The notes beneath the pieces are model-generated. The model ran no database searches. It was not told the DNA's origin and was given only the letters and a program-made list of their open reading frames with translations. A stretch of 64,000 nt of DNA from Symbiodinium natans (Eukaryota > Sar > Dinophyceae > Suessiales > Symbiodiniaceae), in NCBI GenBank assembly GCA_905221605.1, contig CAJNDS010000491.1, forward strand, positions 186,001 through 250,000, read 5' to 3'. Within the stretch, counting starts at the first letter, position 1; every line of letters begins with the position of its first letter. A program made the translations under genes and the position numbers. Shown piece by piece: positions 51,536 to 62,599 of the stretch.

Positions 51536-53855
51536 TTAGTGGCCAGTGAACCACCCCCAGAAGCCGCCACCACTGCCGGAATTTTGCCAGGATGGCATGC
51601 GGAAGCTGCTGGTTGCATTGCAGTAGACAACGGTATCGCAAATGGTGTCGAACAGGTGCATGAAGGGAACAGCCATGACTGCCCCTATGACTGCGGCGCA
51701 GATGATGAGAGTCTCCTTGTCTGGGACGTAGTGGTCGCTGATGGGGTTGTTGTAGCGGCTGAAAGTCGTGCTCAGAAACCAGCAGATCCCGGCAGTCGCT
51801 GCAGAGGACACCCCAATGCCAACGAAGGAAAACATAGTAGCCAGGCCCTCAACTGCCACTAGCTGGCTAGCATTTCCGCTCACAATTTGTACTGCGTGTT
51901 CTGCGCCTTCGCAGTAGGTGGTGGAGTTCATGACGACATCACAGAACGCAAGAGATGTAACGTACTGCATGAGCTTCTCTGCGCAGGTCAGGCAACAAAG
52001 GAAGCACTTGGCGACGCATTCTGCCACGGGGTTGCCGGAATCCTGAGAGGCCTTCACCAGCAAGGAAGCGAAGATTCTCGCCACCCGGAAGAGCGTGCAC
52101 AGGAATGAGCCGTAAAGAAGCGAACCTAGATGGTAGCCAAGGCCATAGAGAAATCCCCAGAGCATGTCGTAGGCGGTGAAGTGGGACCAGAAGCTCGTCT
52201 CGTAGCCCTTCATCCTGAAGAACCAAACCTGGGCCGTGAACATCACGACGAACTGCGACATGGCGTGCAAAAGCTCCATGATCCAGATGAAGACCACCAG
52301 GTAGTAGATCAGGGATATGGCCACCAGGGGGTCCCCGGAGTAGACGGGCTGGCCCTGGCTAAAGTCGACTTGGCTGGGTAGGTCCCCGGACACGTTGAGC
52401 ATGAGGAGGCCCAGCATGCCCGGGACGAAGAAGAGAAGCTTGACCGCACTGGAGATCCAGGGCTCCACTGCCAGGACTGGCATCTGGCGGATGCAGTCGG
52501 CTGCCTCCTCAATGCTGGACACCGCGGCCTGGATAGTCTTCGCCTTCACCATGGCCACACAAGCAAGGAGGCCCCCCACACCGCAGAGAGAAAGGCCAAC
52601 CGTTAGGTCGTTCTTGGTGTCGCCCGAGGTGATCATCGCTGGGAAGGAGTGGGGCGCGATGATCTCAGGGCTGGCGGACATGTAAACATAGACCAGGCCC
52701 AGGCACGTCGGGATCACCACCAGCGCGATCAGGCACAGCCACACGAGGAAGGATGCACAGCAGGAGATGCAGAAGAGGTAGAGGTAGGAGACCAAAAAGG
52801 CCACCACGGCCGCTACCAGAAGCTGCTCCCAGTCGAAGGTGACCTCAAGCAGGTCGAAGAGCGTCTTCACGTACGGGTTGTTGTCGAAGAGGTGTTTCAC
52901 CTGCAGTTTTGTACTTGTCAGTTTTTCCCTCTGCCTGAGTCTCCAGCCTCTCGCTTCTTCCCGCTCTGCCTTATCCTCGTTCTTCTTCCTTATTCCTATT
53001 CCTAATCCTCTTCCTCTTCCTCTTGCTCGTCTTCTTCCCGTTCCCCTTCCTCTTCCTCTTGTACTTTTATACCAGGTTTCTTTGGTGGGGAATCCCTGTT
53101 CTTCTGCCGGTTTTTCTGTCTCTCTCGCCAAGGCCCGCAGAGGAATTCCCCTTCCTTCCAACACGCTTAACTTGTACCCCCCAGACAGGGCATGTGTGAT
53201 AGAGTCGGCGTAACGGACCTGCCAATGATTTTGTTTTCCTTCCTTCCTACCTTCCTTCCCTCCTTCCTTCCCTCCTTCCTTCCCGCCTTCCTTCCCTCCT
53301 TCCTGGGCTCTCTCTTCTGCTCTTTCTCTCTGTCTTCTCTTTCTCCCTTGCCCGAGCCTGCGATGCGACTTCCGCTGCTGCTGGCATGCAGACCATACCC
53401 GCCACGGGGTGGGTGGCATAGCTGGGCTGCTGAGTGCCGGTGCCCCGACAGAAGACCGTGCTGCTGCTGTCGACGGGACAGCTTTGAACGCAGATCTGGT
53501 GCTGTAGATCCAGGGACTGCCCCTGCTGGCAGAAGTAGAGGTACGGCCCCTGCCCATCCACCCCGCAGAGGCGTCCTTCGAAATCCGGCAGCGATGTCAG
53601 CCGCTGAAAGCTTCCTTTCTCGATGGCGCTGCCGATGCAGACACAGAGCCCCAGAATTGCAGCCAGGAACAAGGGAATGAAAAGGCAATCGGTGCAGTGC
53701 CTCTCCGTATCCAGGGGTGTGTGGCCTTGGATGTAGCCTTGCATCTTGCCCCACAGGCGGCTGCCTTCGCTCATCATGTCGGTTCCCATTTGCCAATCTC
53801 TGGCATGCTTGTCCATGGCCTCGCGCTTCGAGACTGGAGAACTCCACAACGACAT
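51536..53855 (-). CDS. Choline-transporter-like protein (CTL/SLC44 family)
   Basis: Multi-pass membrane protein of a family that transports choline or related substrates. Exon 1 (ATG 53855 to 53406) has the cytosolic head, HCTDCLFIPLFLAAILGLCV (first membrane helix; CTDC is typical), GVDGQGPYLYFC and CVQSCP. A short exon from 53217 (VRYADSITHAL) follows the 188-bp GT-AG intron that holds a CCTT repeat. Its end is not resolved. The last exon (52900-51536) begins VKHLFDNNPYVKTLFDLL and carries about nine helices: LLVAAVVAFLVSYLYLF, FLVWLCLIALVVIPTCLGLV, GLLACVAMVKAKTIQAAVS, LLFFVPGMLGLLML, ISLIYYLVVFIWIMELLHAM, the family-typical YGSFLCTLFRVARIF and CLTCAEKLMQYVTSLAFCDV, VGIGVSSAATAGICWFLS, LIICAAVIGAVMAV, then DTICDTVVYC near the end. 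Length about 590 residues suits the family. Substrate not provable here. Confidence 0.87.
53236..53305. repeat. (CTTCC)-type pyrimidine repeat in SLC44 intron 1
   Basis: CCTTCCTT/CCCTCCTT units for 70 bp, entirely in the first intron of the transporter gene. The opposite strand is pure purine, giving artificial Arg/Gly/Glu/Lys repeats. Confidence 0.9.
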
Positions 53856-54051
53856 GGCGGTGGGTGTTGAACGCTACACTCGATCCAGACTGTGGTCTAG
53901 AATCCTAGAATTGTGTACAAGGTTTCTTTTCCTAGCCTGGCTGCATGGCACTTGGCCCTCTGCTCGTCCATGCCACAATGGCTTGAGCCACTGGCGAAAG
54001 AATCATACAGATACAGGAAGTGAAGATAGCAAATCAAGTGAAGCAGACAAG

Positions 54052-55530
54052 TCAGCTCAAGTCCGCCTGCTCCTGTCTCCACCAGTAGACCTTCTCCAGC
54101 TGGCCCCTGGCCTGTTTTCGCATGGCAGCACTGAGGCTGCGGACGAGGTCGCACCCAGACGGTTCAGTTGGCCCGACGCCCGCGTTGGCCAGCAAGGCAC
54201 AGGCGAAGGCCACGGCGGGGGGATCGGCGCTGGCTCTGGAAGCCAACAGCTCAGCAGAGTCTCGGCTAGGGGGCACGTGGAAGGCCAGCTGGGAGCAGTC
54301 ACGCAGGAACCCGCGCCCGGGCGACGTCTCCAAAAGCAAGATGTCCCAGACAATCAACGACCTGGAAGCCAGTCTCACTCCACGTCACAAAGCTTATTGC
54401 AAGAGGGTGGAACTGTTTTTTGGCCGGCCTGAACTTCAGGTGGCGCAGATAGTTGCTGGCAGCATCTTCCAGATGTGGGTAGGGGAGTTGCGTCGAGCGA
54501 GCCATCACTGCCAGGTGCGCGGCCAGCGCGGGCACCAGCTGCAGGTCGGCTTTGGCCCAGTCAAAGGACAAGAGGCAATCCAGCAGCTCGTTTTCAGAGG
54601 CCACAGCTGCCAGGAGAGCACAGTGACTGAGCAGCTGCTCCTCTCGCTCTGCGATTCCGACATCGCCATCTGCTTCCACAAACACGAGGCCAGGATTGCC
54701 GAGGCCCAGGGCACTGGAGAGGATCGCCGCTTGCAGCGCCGGCAGGTCATGTGGGATCCGCACGCACGAAGTCTCACGCTGACCGCGCTGGAAACTCAGG
54801 GCTCCCTTCACAAAGACCACGGCGCACAGGGCGTCTGCGTTGCAGAACCTCGCACCGCAAGGACCAAGACTCCCCAAAAGACGGAGCTTTCTTTACATTT
54901 CCTTCCATTCCTTGCTTTCCTATCTTTTGTGAAAGCCCCAAAAGCTCGCCAGAGGGCTCCCAGAGATTTTGGGCCCTCGCACCCGGTCCAAAGGCGCGGA
55001 GGAGCAGGGCCAGCGTCCAGACGCACACGGCCTGCATCGTGCTAATCGAGCTCGGCTTCCATGGTACGTTCACGGTCGGCACTGTGATGAGATGTACACA
55101 TGCTTCCCAGCTTACATTGGCTTGCATGACTTTCGCTGGAGGAGGGGAGAAACAGCATGGAAACAGCTGCGCTTGCCAACTTGCCTCCAGGCCTGCAATG
55201 CCTGGTAAAGCCGGAGGTCCAAGGCATGCTTGCAGAAGGGCTGCGTGGTGTCCGCGAAGCAAAGGACTCCCGGCTTGCCCTGGCGCTCCATGCTCCATTC
55301 CGGCTGCACTGGCCCGTCGAGGCCTCACTTTTTGCGCACTGCTCGCACTTCTCTGCCATCCCCGCGTTGTGACATTTTTGCGGCAGTCTGCTGCAGTTTG
55401 AAACAGGGTCAGTGGACTGTCAAGGGGGTGGAGCTCCATGCTCGAGCTCCACCTAGCTCAGGCACTCACGCCAGAGGTTGGCCTCGGTGTTCCAGCTCCG
55501 GAGGTCAAACTCCGATCTACGCGACCGTGA
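54052..55530 (-). CDS. Unrecognised protein, several exons
   Basis: Coding-like segments in order: near 55515-55460 (FDLRSWNTEANLWRECLS), 55330-55165 (GVLCFADTTQPFCKHALD, LRLYQALQAWRQVGK), about 54833-54410 (ALCAVVFVKGALSFQRG, HDLPALQAAILSSALGLG, LLSHCALLAAVASENELLD, QLVPALAAHLAVMARS), and about 54355-54052 (VWDILLLETSPGRGFLRD, FHVPPSRDSAELLA, AVAFACALLANAGVG, ending WWRQEQADLS-stop). A TTCCAG acceptor precedes the last exon. The helical, Ala/Leu-rich middle is compatible with an alpha-solenoid, but I recognise no family. A longer plus-strand frame (54122-55045) overlaps and was rejected. Confidence 0.45.
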
Positions 55531-55761
55531 TTGCACCCCAGAAAACTTCAGAAACGATGATCAGCTCCTCTTTGGGCCGAGATTCCAGGATTTGCACAGC
55601 GAAGCTGTCCTCGGACTCTGCGAGGCTCGAGACGCATCGCAGTCGACTCCATGCAGGCCAGGCACCAATGCTTCCCCCAAAGGCTCCAGGACTGCCATCA
55701 CCTCACTCCCACAAGCACTCCAACCACACCAAGTTGAACCATTGAAGCAAGCGGTAAAAGG

Positions 55762-55804
55762 AATACAGGAGAAGGAACACAGGAGAAGGAACGCAGGAGA
55801 AGGA
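55762..55804. repeat. 14-bp tandem repeat, three copies
   Basis: ACAGGAGAAGGAAC-type unit three times with single-base changes. No associated gene. Confidence 0.85.
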
Positions 55805-55895
55805 AGCGGGATGATTATGCTGAGCTGCCCGCCTCGACGCCAGAGCCAGGTGCGGACAGAAGGCTCGCGGCCGAGCTGAGGCCCTGAAGATTCGG

Positions 55896-55963
55896 ATTTG
55901 GGTTTAGGGTTTAGGGTTTGGGGTTTGGGGTTTGGGGTTTTGGGTTTTGGGTTTAGGGTTTAG
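55896..55963. repeat. Interstitial TTTAGGG-like array
   Basis: About nine units, TTTAGGG grading into TTTGGGG and back. The degeneration shows it is old. Internal to the sequence. Confidence 0.9.
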
Positions 55964-55969
55964 CTCACT

Positions 55970-58900
55970 ATCATTTTTCCGGACACGAAGCAAGGAGAGT
56001 ACGATGTGAAGACCTTTGGCGCTACACTCCTCTTGCTTCCAGTGGCCTCCGCAAGTAGCTCGGCTACCCCGACCTCCGCAGGAGCCAGCAAATGAGGGCT
56101 TGGGACGAAGAATGATGTAGGACTGTCATGTGAACAACATGTGTAGGATTCTGGGTTTGATCAATCAGCTCATGTTGTACACCCCAAACAGATGGGGAGG
56201 ATCACGTACATTATCCTGCACCAGAACCGTGCATTGATGAGTGTGGAGTGGCTCCCCGCTCTTCGGTGACCAGTCAGAGATGCGTATCCACAGATGCACT
56301 TTCAACTTTCATGCACAGCACCGCGTCATCCCCTGCATGCTCACAAGATACATACTTACACTTTTCGATGTGTGCACGTCAGCCTGTGCAAAAGCCACGC
56401 AGCCACGCAGCGAACTCTCTCGCGTCAGAACTGACAGCTAGCTACCCGGAAAGCACTACATGATTCGAGGCCCAACCATGCTGATTCAGGCGAGCAACTG
56501 ACGTGAGACCCGCCTGTGCGGCACAAGAGAAGCTGCAACGTCAGGCTGCACCAGGTAGCAGAGTTCCACTGTAGTCATGGTTTCAGAAGCAATTTCAGGT
56601 CAAGGGCCAGGGCCGACAGCATCCCCAAGCAAAGTCCGGAGCCCCAGCGCAAAAGATGCCGCACACGTCTCACAAACCCCTGTCCTCCAATGTTTTGAAA
56701 AAGCGACCGAAAGGAGCAACCAACAGGATGGATATGATTCTTTGAGCTCCCCTCCCCTCCTCCGCTGCAAGGGCAACGCAATGCTCTGCCACGCGCCGCA
56801 CAGCCTCCGCGCAGGGTTGGGGCGCAGGCAAACGCCAGCACTATGCGCATCAAGACTCACAGCTAACAAGCTGCTTTCATCGGCGAGTGCTTGGCTTTTG
56901 GAATGTCAAGAAATCCATCCCTGGCATATTCGGAGCAAGATTCACGGATATCAACTTTCCGAAGCTTCGCATCCGCTTTATCACTTTTGCCTTTGGTTTA
57001 ACACCGGCACGGGCCGACCTTCACCGCCTTCGTTGCAGGCTTCCGTATGACGGGGTGGGCCGCTGTGTGCAGGTGCGGATATTGTTGCTGGTGGCGTGTG
57101 TCATGCTTCTAGCGCCTCAGCAGCCTCCGCACCGACTATGGGGCCAGCAGGACATATGGCCCTGGGCAAGGAATCTCTGAAATGACAGGTCACTGAGCTG
57201 GTTTGAGCTTCAGCTTCAGCGGCTCTAGGGGCTGAGGTCTTTTTAGGCTTCGGCCCTTGGGCATTTGGCAATTTCGAAAATCTCGGTTCAACATCGGGCT
57301 TGCAAGGGTGCTTCTTCTTCGGGGAACAGGAAGGCTTCCGGAAGATCGTGGCGGTGAGGCCTCACAAGTGTGTCCCCAGATGTGGGCCCTCCGGAACCCC
57401 GTATAGTGTGACAGCACACCGGCAGTTTCGGTAGCAAAGAAGGTGAAGGGCCCTGAACCTTGTGAAACCTCAACTCAGCGCCGAGTCACAAGGCATCGGT
57501 CAGCTGGCTTTTCAGAGGGGCCAGGGTTTCCACCTTGGACATGTATGAACATGTTGGATCGTAGGGCCGTTTTGGGGCGTGCTGGGGTTGCGGGCCGTGA
57601 GCAGCCGTGGGGTCAGACGGGGTTGAGAGTTCAGGAAGGAGTTGTCTGAAGCACTGTCGGCTTCTCCCGAAGTCCGGTCACAACCTTTGATGGAACACCT
57701 GGAACGAAGTGCACTATTTTCAGCAGCAAACTAATCGCACATTCGAACCCTAACGAATCATACGAATCCCAATTGTACCAAACCCTGAAGCGATTGCCGC
57801 TCCAGCTGAGCAGCCGGGACGATGCCTTCCAGCTCCAAGGCGGAGATCCGAGCCTCGCCCAGTTCGGGGCGGCAAGTATTTTCGCAGAGCGGGCCAAACA
57901 ACCGGGCCCCTTAAATCAGGGCCGTGCAGCTGTTTGGGAGGGGATACACATAACGTGCAAAGTTACGCCAAGTGCTGCACCTCACGTGATGAGTCAACTC
58001 AGTCACCGCGCCTGCACGCCGAGCAGAACGGTCTGGGGCGCCGGTCCGAGCGCACTTGCCGCTTCGTCAGCGCCATCGGAACTGGGACCCTCCACACTGG
58101 CCGCCGAGCCCATGAAGCGCTTTGGGGCTTGGTGTCGACTACTGACTCGGGAAGAACTTGTTGTTCCCCATACACTAGTACTTGTTGTCGCTTGGAGCAG
58201 ACTGACTGGGCAATTGCAGGGCGGGTCCCGCAGCCACTTTGGCGGAGTGCCTGCGCATGCTGTGATTTCAGCGGCCGGCGGCCGATTTCACCACTAAGAA
58301 CAAGTGCTGTGCAGTAGACAAACTAGTTGCCATCACAGGGGCGAGGTGGCTTGAACCGGTTGCTGTCTGCTTTCTTCTCTCGTTTTCGTAGAAGGTTATC
58401 GCATTAAAGGTTTGGTGAATGTGACTTAGGGCTCATGAAGGATATTGGTGAGTTTGCGTATGGGGTGTCTATGGTGTCTTTTTTGGGAACACTAACCATC
58501 ACACCCTACTCGGCTTGCCCGGACAACCCTTAACGTACAGGTGATGCGTGCGTGACTGAGAGCCACGACATTGAGAATGCCCGAACAGGTGATGCAGCTG
58601 CAACAACTGGTGGCCTGCCTTTTCGCGAACAGTCAACATGTTCAAAGCGATTCAACGGTAGAACCTCGGGACCCCCTGAGATCTGCTTCGGGTGCGGGTC
58701 TGTAGCATCTTGGGGCTTTGGGTTTTCTATGAATCTATGTATGCAGACTTAGCTTGAGGGTGTGTGTTTATCCGTCCCAACCCATTCATAAAGCCCGCGG
58801 TCCACTAAATCTGCAAAACAAGCCCTGCACTAATGTGCCACCTTGCAGAAAAAAGTGCATCACTCAGGTGCTGGTACATATATATATATACATACATATC

Positions 58901-59970
58901 TATCAATTTAATTTAACTATGTCTACCTATCTATCGTACATGTGCGTGTCCATCCATCTATCGATCTATCTACGTACTCAAAGCTTTTTTTCAGCCCTCA
59001 ACCTGAAACCCTTTTGTTTAGCGTGTCTGGGATTAACTTAAGAGGGTTTGGGATTAAGTGCATCTAAGTTGCTCAACTTGAAGAGAAGATCTGCTGGGCA
59101 TGGGTACAAGGGCTTGAGGGTTTACAGGATTTAACGGCTTGGGGTTTAAGGGTTTAATGATCAAGGGCTTACATGGCTGCTTGGGGCTCTGGACATTTCG
59201 GCCTTTAAGGCGTTGCCCTAAATTCAGGGAAGATCTGAGAGGCCCCGAACTCATGAACCCAACAAAACCCAAAACACTCTGAACCCCAAAACATAACATC
59301 TATAGTAAAAAGAAACCGGCCCGAGTGATGCCGAGTGCCGTCAAGTTCGGTGCAAAGGTCCCTAGTGGCCCCGGTGGTCCCCGTCTGCACTCGTTGGTGT
59401 TGAGAGGCGCTCCAAAGGGGGTGCGAGAGAATCACGACAACTTGGGAAGCAAGGTTGTTGCAGTTCACGATGACAAGTATGGAATCCAGAGGTGGCAGAA
59501 CGCCTGTTTCACGTGCTTTTCCGCCAAGGCCAGTTACGTCTCCCAAAACTTCTGAGAGCGCAGCCGTTGCGATAAGACCGCTTTGTGACTCAGCCCATGC
59601 TACTGCATGTGAGCCACTTCCGCCGGCAACTAGAACTGGCGGGGCAAGCCATGTACATGTGTTTAACTTCTTGTGCTTCGACTTCTGACAGGCGATGCCC
59701 CGGGTTGGTCCTACTGACCAGGGAACCGTCATTCATGACGGCCCTGCCCTTATCACGTGAGACATGTGGGATTTGCGCACGTCTTGTGCGACAGATCAAG
59801 AGGCCATAACGTGTAAAGTAGTTTCTAGTAATCCTAGTGCCAAGACATGGAGCAATCGGGAATTGATAGGGACAGTAACCACGTGGCAACATCAATAAAA
59901 GCAAACTGCAAAAGACGTCCAAACGCAATCATTAAACACAGTATCCAAGGTAGAAGTCCAACAACGTACT
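55970..59970. other. Long stretch without recognisable gene
   Basis: Only weak frames. A minus-strand stretch near 59640-59430 (SGSHAVAWAESQSGLIATAA, DSILVIVNCNNLASQVVVIL) might be an exon but has no family match. An AT-rich TA/CTAT microsatellite lies at 58876-58973. Degenerate GGGTTTA motifs occur near 59100-59160. Confidence 0.35.
58876..58973. repeat. (TA)n and (CTAT)n microsatellite
   Basis: A short TA run passes into CATA and then CTAT/CATC tetranucleotides, imperfect. Confidence 0.85.
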
Positions 59971-59976
59971 ACATGC

Positions 59977-60433
59977 CTGGTCCAGGAACCCGAGCGCTGG
60001 CCTCAGAAAGACGTGAGGCTCTCGCTCGATGGCAGCTGCACTGAAGGCCTTTTCCAAGCCCGCGGCAGGCAGTTCGATGTGGAAATGCGGTTTGGGTCCT
60101 CGTGCGATGCTCGTCTTGTCAGTCTCGGACACATACATCGCAGTCCTGCTCTGTTGAGAAAATCACGGGCATGAAATGCTACATCGCAGTGCTGCTGTCA
60201 TGCCCAAACTCCTGCTGACTTGGTCGCGTGTCGACTTTGTGGCAGCCACGGAAGGAGGAGATCGGATCGTGGAAAGCACCTGGCGGACCAAAACAATGTT
60301 ACTGCTAACAAACTGCACCTCTTCGAACACTGAGCAGAGGGATGTCGCCACCTGCTTTCCGATGGAGCTGAAGACTTTGTCCTCAATCGCGAGGGCCTCC
60401 GTCTGCCTGGTTTCACAGATGTTGACTGAAACC
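59977..60433 (-). CDS. Unrecognised protein, two exons seen
   Basis: Exon 60433-60280 encodes VSVNICETRQTEALAIEDK and then VFSSIGKQVATSLCSVFEEV; it ends CGCCAG before a GT. Exon 60150-59977 encodes TAMYVSETDKTSIARGPKPH, FHIELPAAGLEKAFSAAAIE and HVFLRPALGFLDQ, ending before GCATGT. The 129-bp GT-AG intron (60279-60151) keeps the frame and the next donor is GC. Strong coding character but no family recognised; more exons must lie on both sides. Confidence 0.45.
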
Positions 60434-61009
60434 CTGAAACCATAGCCATAGACTCCACAGGGGGATGCGCTTGGACTCCCGACGTCTTCTCCCGAGGGCT
60501 GCGGCCTGACATCGTCCAGGCCTGCGACGCTTGGCCAGGGACTCTAAAGCCCCTCGGGTTTTTGAATCAAAATCCGAGCTATGCTGAGACAGAAAACACC
60601 AAAGCAGTCAAAGCAGTCAACACACACGGACTGTCCCAAGCGCCCCCCGGGCCCGAGACCAAGCAAAAGGCTTGTAACAAAAACAAAGGAGTCGTGGTAG
60701 TCGGTAGTGGTGGTACTTGTAGTGGTAGTAGGCATGGTAGTAGTCGTTGGTAGGGACAGTTGCAGCAGCAGTAGCAGCCAAAAACAAAAAAAAAGTAACA
60801 TGTATAAATGAAATACAAAACAAAGACGAGCGACGCAAGCGAAACCACGACCAGAGCGGCGCGCACACCGGAAGCAGCATCCTTTCTGCCTCTCCGAGCC
60901 CCCGACCGGCGCATTTTTACGCGGCGACATCGGCTGCTGGCCGAGACTGGAGGGCTTCGGGTGGGAGCCTCGGATCCCATGGAAAGTGACATCTCCACAA
61001 CAAAGAGCT

Positions 61010-61104
61010 TCCGAAAATCGGGGTACCTTATTGGGGTCCTTACTGCAAGGGCCTACTACTTGGGGGTCCATATTAGGGGTCCCTTTTCTCGTACAAACTC
61101 CCAG
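61010..61104. mobile_element. Inverted-repeat element, copy C
   Basis: CTTCCGAAAATCGGGGTACC, TTATTGGGGTCCTTACTGC, AAGGGCC, TTGGGGGTCCATATTAGGGG and TCGTACAAACTCCC follow in the same order as in copy A, with the right terminal repeat (TCGTACAAACTCCCA versus TCGTAAACCCCCA) still recognisable. About 95 bp, no coding capacity. It lies left of a gene that ends near 61360. Confidence 0.6.
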
Positions 61105-61359
61105 TAAGGTTAAGAAGTTTCAGGTTGGGCTTCATTGCAGTTTGACCGTTCATGTAGTTACCGCCTGTTCCCGGTTCGACCACGGCGTGTACACTATGTG
61201 TAAACCTCTTCCATAAGCTGCAAGCCTATATAGATACACATTTTGTGCGTTTTTGGCTTAGCGCGCTGCCGGGACCAACGCGTGCTGGTGTGCTCGTCTG
61301 TAAGAGCTGGACCCTGGCACATGGCGCTGCCAAGGATGGCTAGACGGAACATTTTTGCA

Positions 61360-62590
61360 TCAAAACTTTCTCAACTCCTCATTGCATCCAGGCTGAATGA
61401 TTCTTCCTAGAAACAAGCCTCTTGGAAGATTTGCCAGACGGTCAAGTTTCTCTCTGCCGTCCCTGCGCCTCGTTTCTGGCTTCCGCGGCGTCATCGACTG
61501 CGTGGGCCCGAAAGAATAGGCAGGCCTCTTGCGGCTTCCCGGGCTCGGGGCCGTGACGCTAATGCCGAAAAGACCCCAACCCCGCTGGCTAGTATCCAGC
61601 TTGCCACTCAAAGGACCGAACCCCTCTCCCTTCAAACCTTTATGAAAACATCATACATGAAGATGTGTGAAGATGTCAAGTACATTCAAGTTCCATGAAC
61701 CCCGAGCTGTGCCCCCAAGGCCAAGGCATCCTTTTTGCCACCTCCTTGACATGATACTCCAAGGCACCTGGAGACTCCGCGCCTGCGGTGGGAGGGTGTA
61801 AAGTGTAGCACTCTGAGTCTCAGAAGCAGAACCGACGAGACACTCCAAACCGCGTCCTGAGCACTAGGCCTCTATGATGGGACTTATGCAGACGAACGGA
61901 GAATGGTGTTCTTGAGCGAAGGGTTTGAAGGCCGTGTCTGCGACAAACAAATGAAAACGATCACGGTGTCTATCAGCTACCGGCTTTGTAATCCAGCGTC
62001 GCGAGTGATACTTGTAACAGCCAGGCTCCGTGCCAAGCGCTAGGCCCGCATGCGTGCGGATGATGTCCGCATTCTTGAGGCTGAGCTTCTCCCTGTAAAG
62101 GGCATCGATTGGCCTCTCTTTGCCTTCTGTGCCTCTTCTGGGTATCTTGCAACTTGCGATAACTTGTCATCTTGTCATCTTGCAGCTTGAGCTTGCACAA
62201 CGGGGGCCCGGCTCTGTGCCAAAGTGGCAGCCCGGAGTCGTGGAAAACTTAACCTTCTGTGCGTCCACGGTGGCACCTTTCGTCGTCAGGAGTTTTGAGA
62301 AACATATACCCGCTGTCATTGATTGTCCTTTCATGTCCCCTCATCGCATTCGAGGCCAAGGCATGTCAGGTCCACGGTTGAATCCGGGTACTTCTTGGGC
62401 GCGTGCTTCCTGCAAGAAAGAAGCTTTGTCTTTCTCGCCGCGGAGGGTACCGGGTAGCGTGTTCTGGGGGGGCACCGCTGCACGTCTGTTCCGAAAGAGA
62501 AGCTGGGCGCTGCTCCGACCTCAGTTCTTGCACAGGTCTGCCCTTGATTGGCCAGGTTCAGAGAGAGACGAAGAGGCATCACGGTGTCTC
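61360..62590 (-). CDS. Possible flagellar PG-rich-repeat (SHIPPO-like) protein
   Basis: Minus-strand segments in order: near 62510-62380 (GAAPSFSFGTDVQRCPPRTR), 62115-61866 (RPIDALYREKLSLKNADIIR, GLALGTEPGCYKYHSRRWIT, ending at a TAG if not spliced), and 61580-61400 (SPGSRKRPAYSFGPTQSM, RRRDGREKLDRL). The APSFSFGT and RPAYSFGP motifs recall the P.YSFG/PGP repeats of sperm-tail and ciliary inner-microtubule proteins. Without the PGPG.Y half of the repeat the call is tentative. Exon joints not defined. Confidence 0.35.
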
Positions 62591-62599
62591 AGAATGTAG

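Noticed and set aside
54122-55045. Plus-strand open frame of 307 codons
   Set aside because: The minus strand in the same interval gives more protein-like, helix-forming exons with usable splice sites and agrees with the direction of all neighbours.
56577-57050. Plus-strand 157-codon frame
   Set aside because: No family resemblance, no splice context, and composition like the surrounding non-coding DNA.
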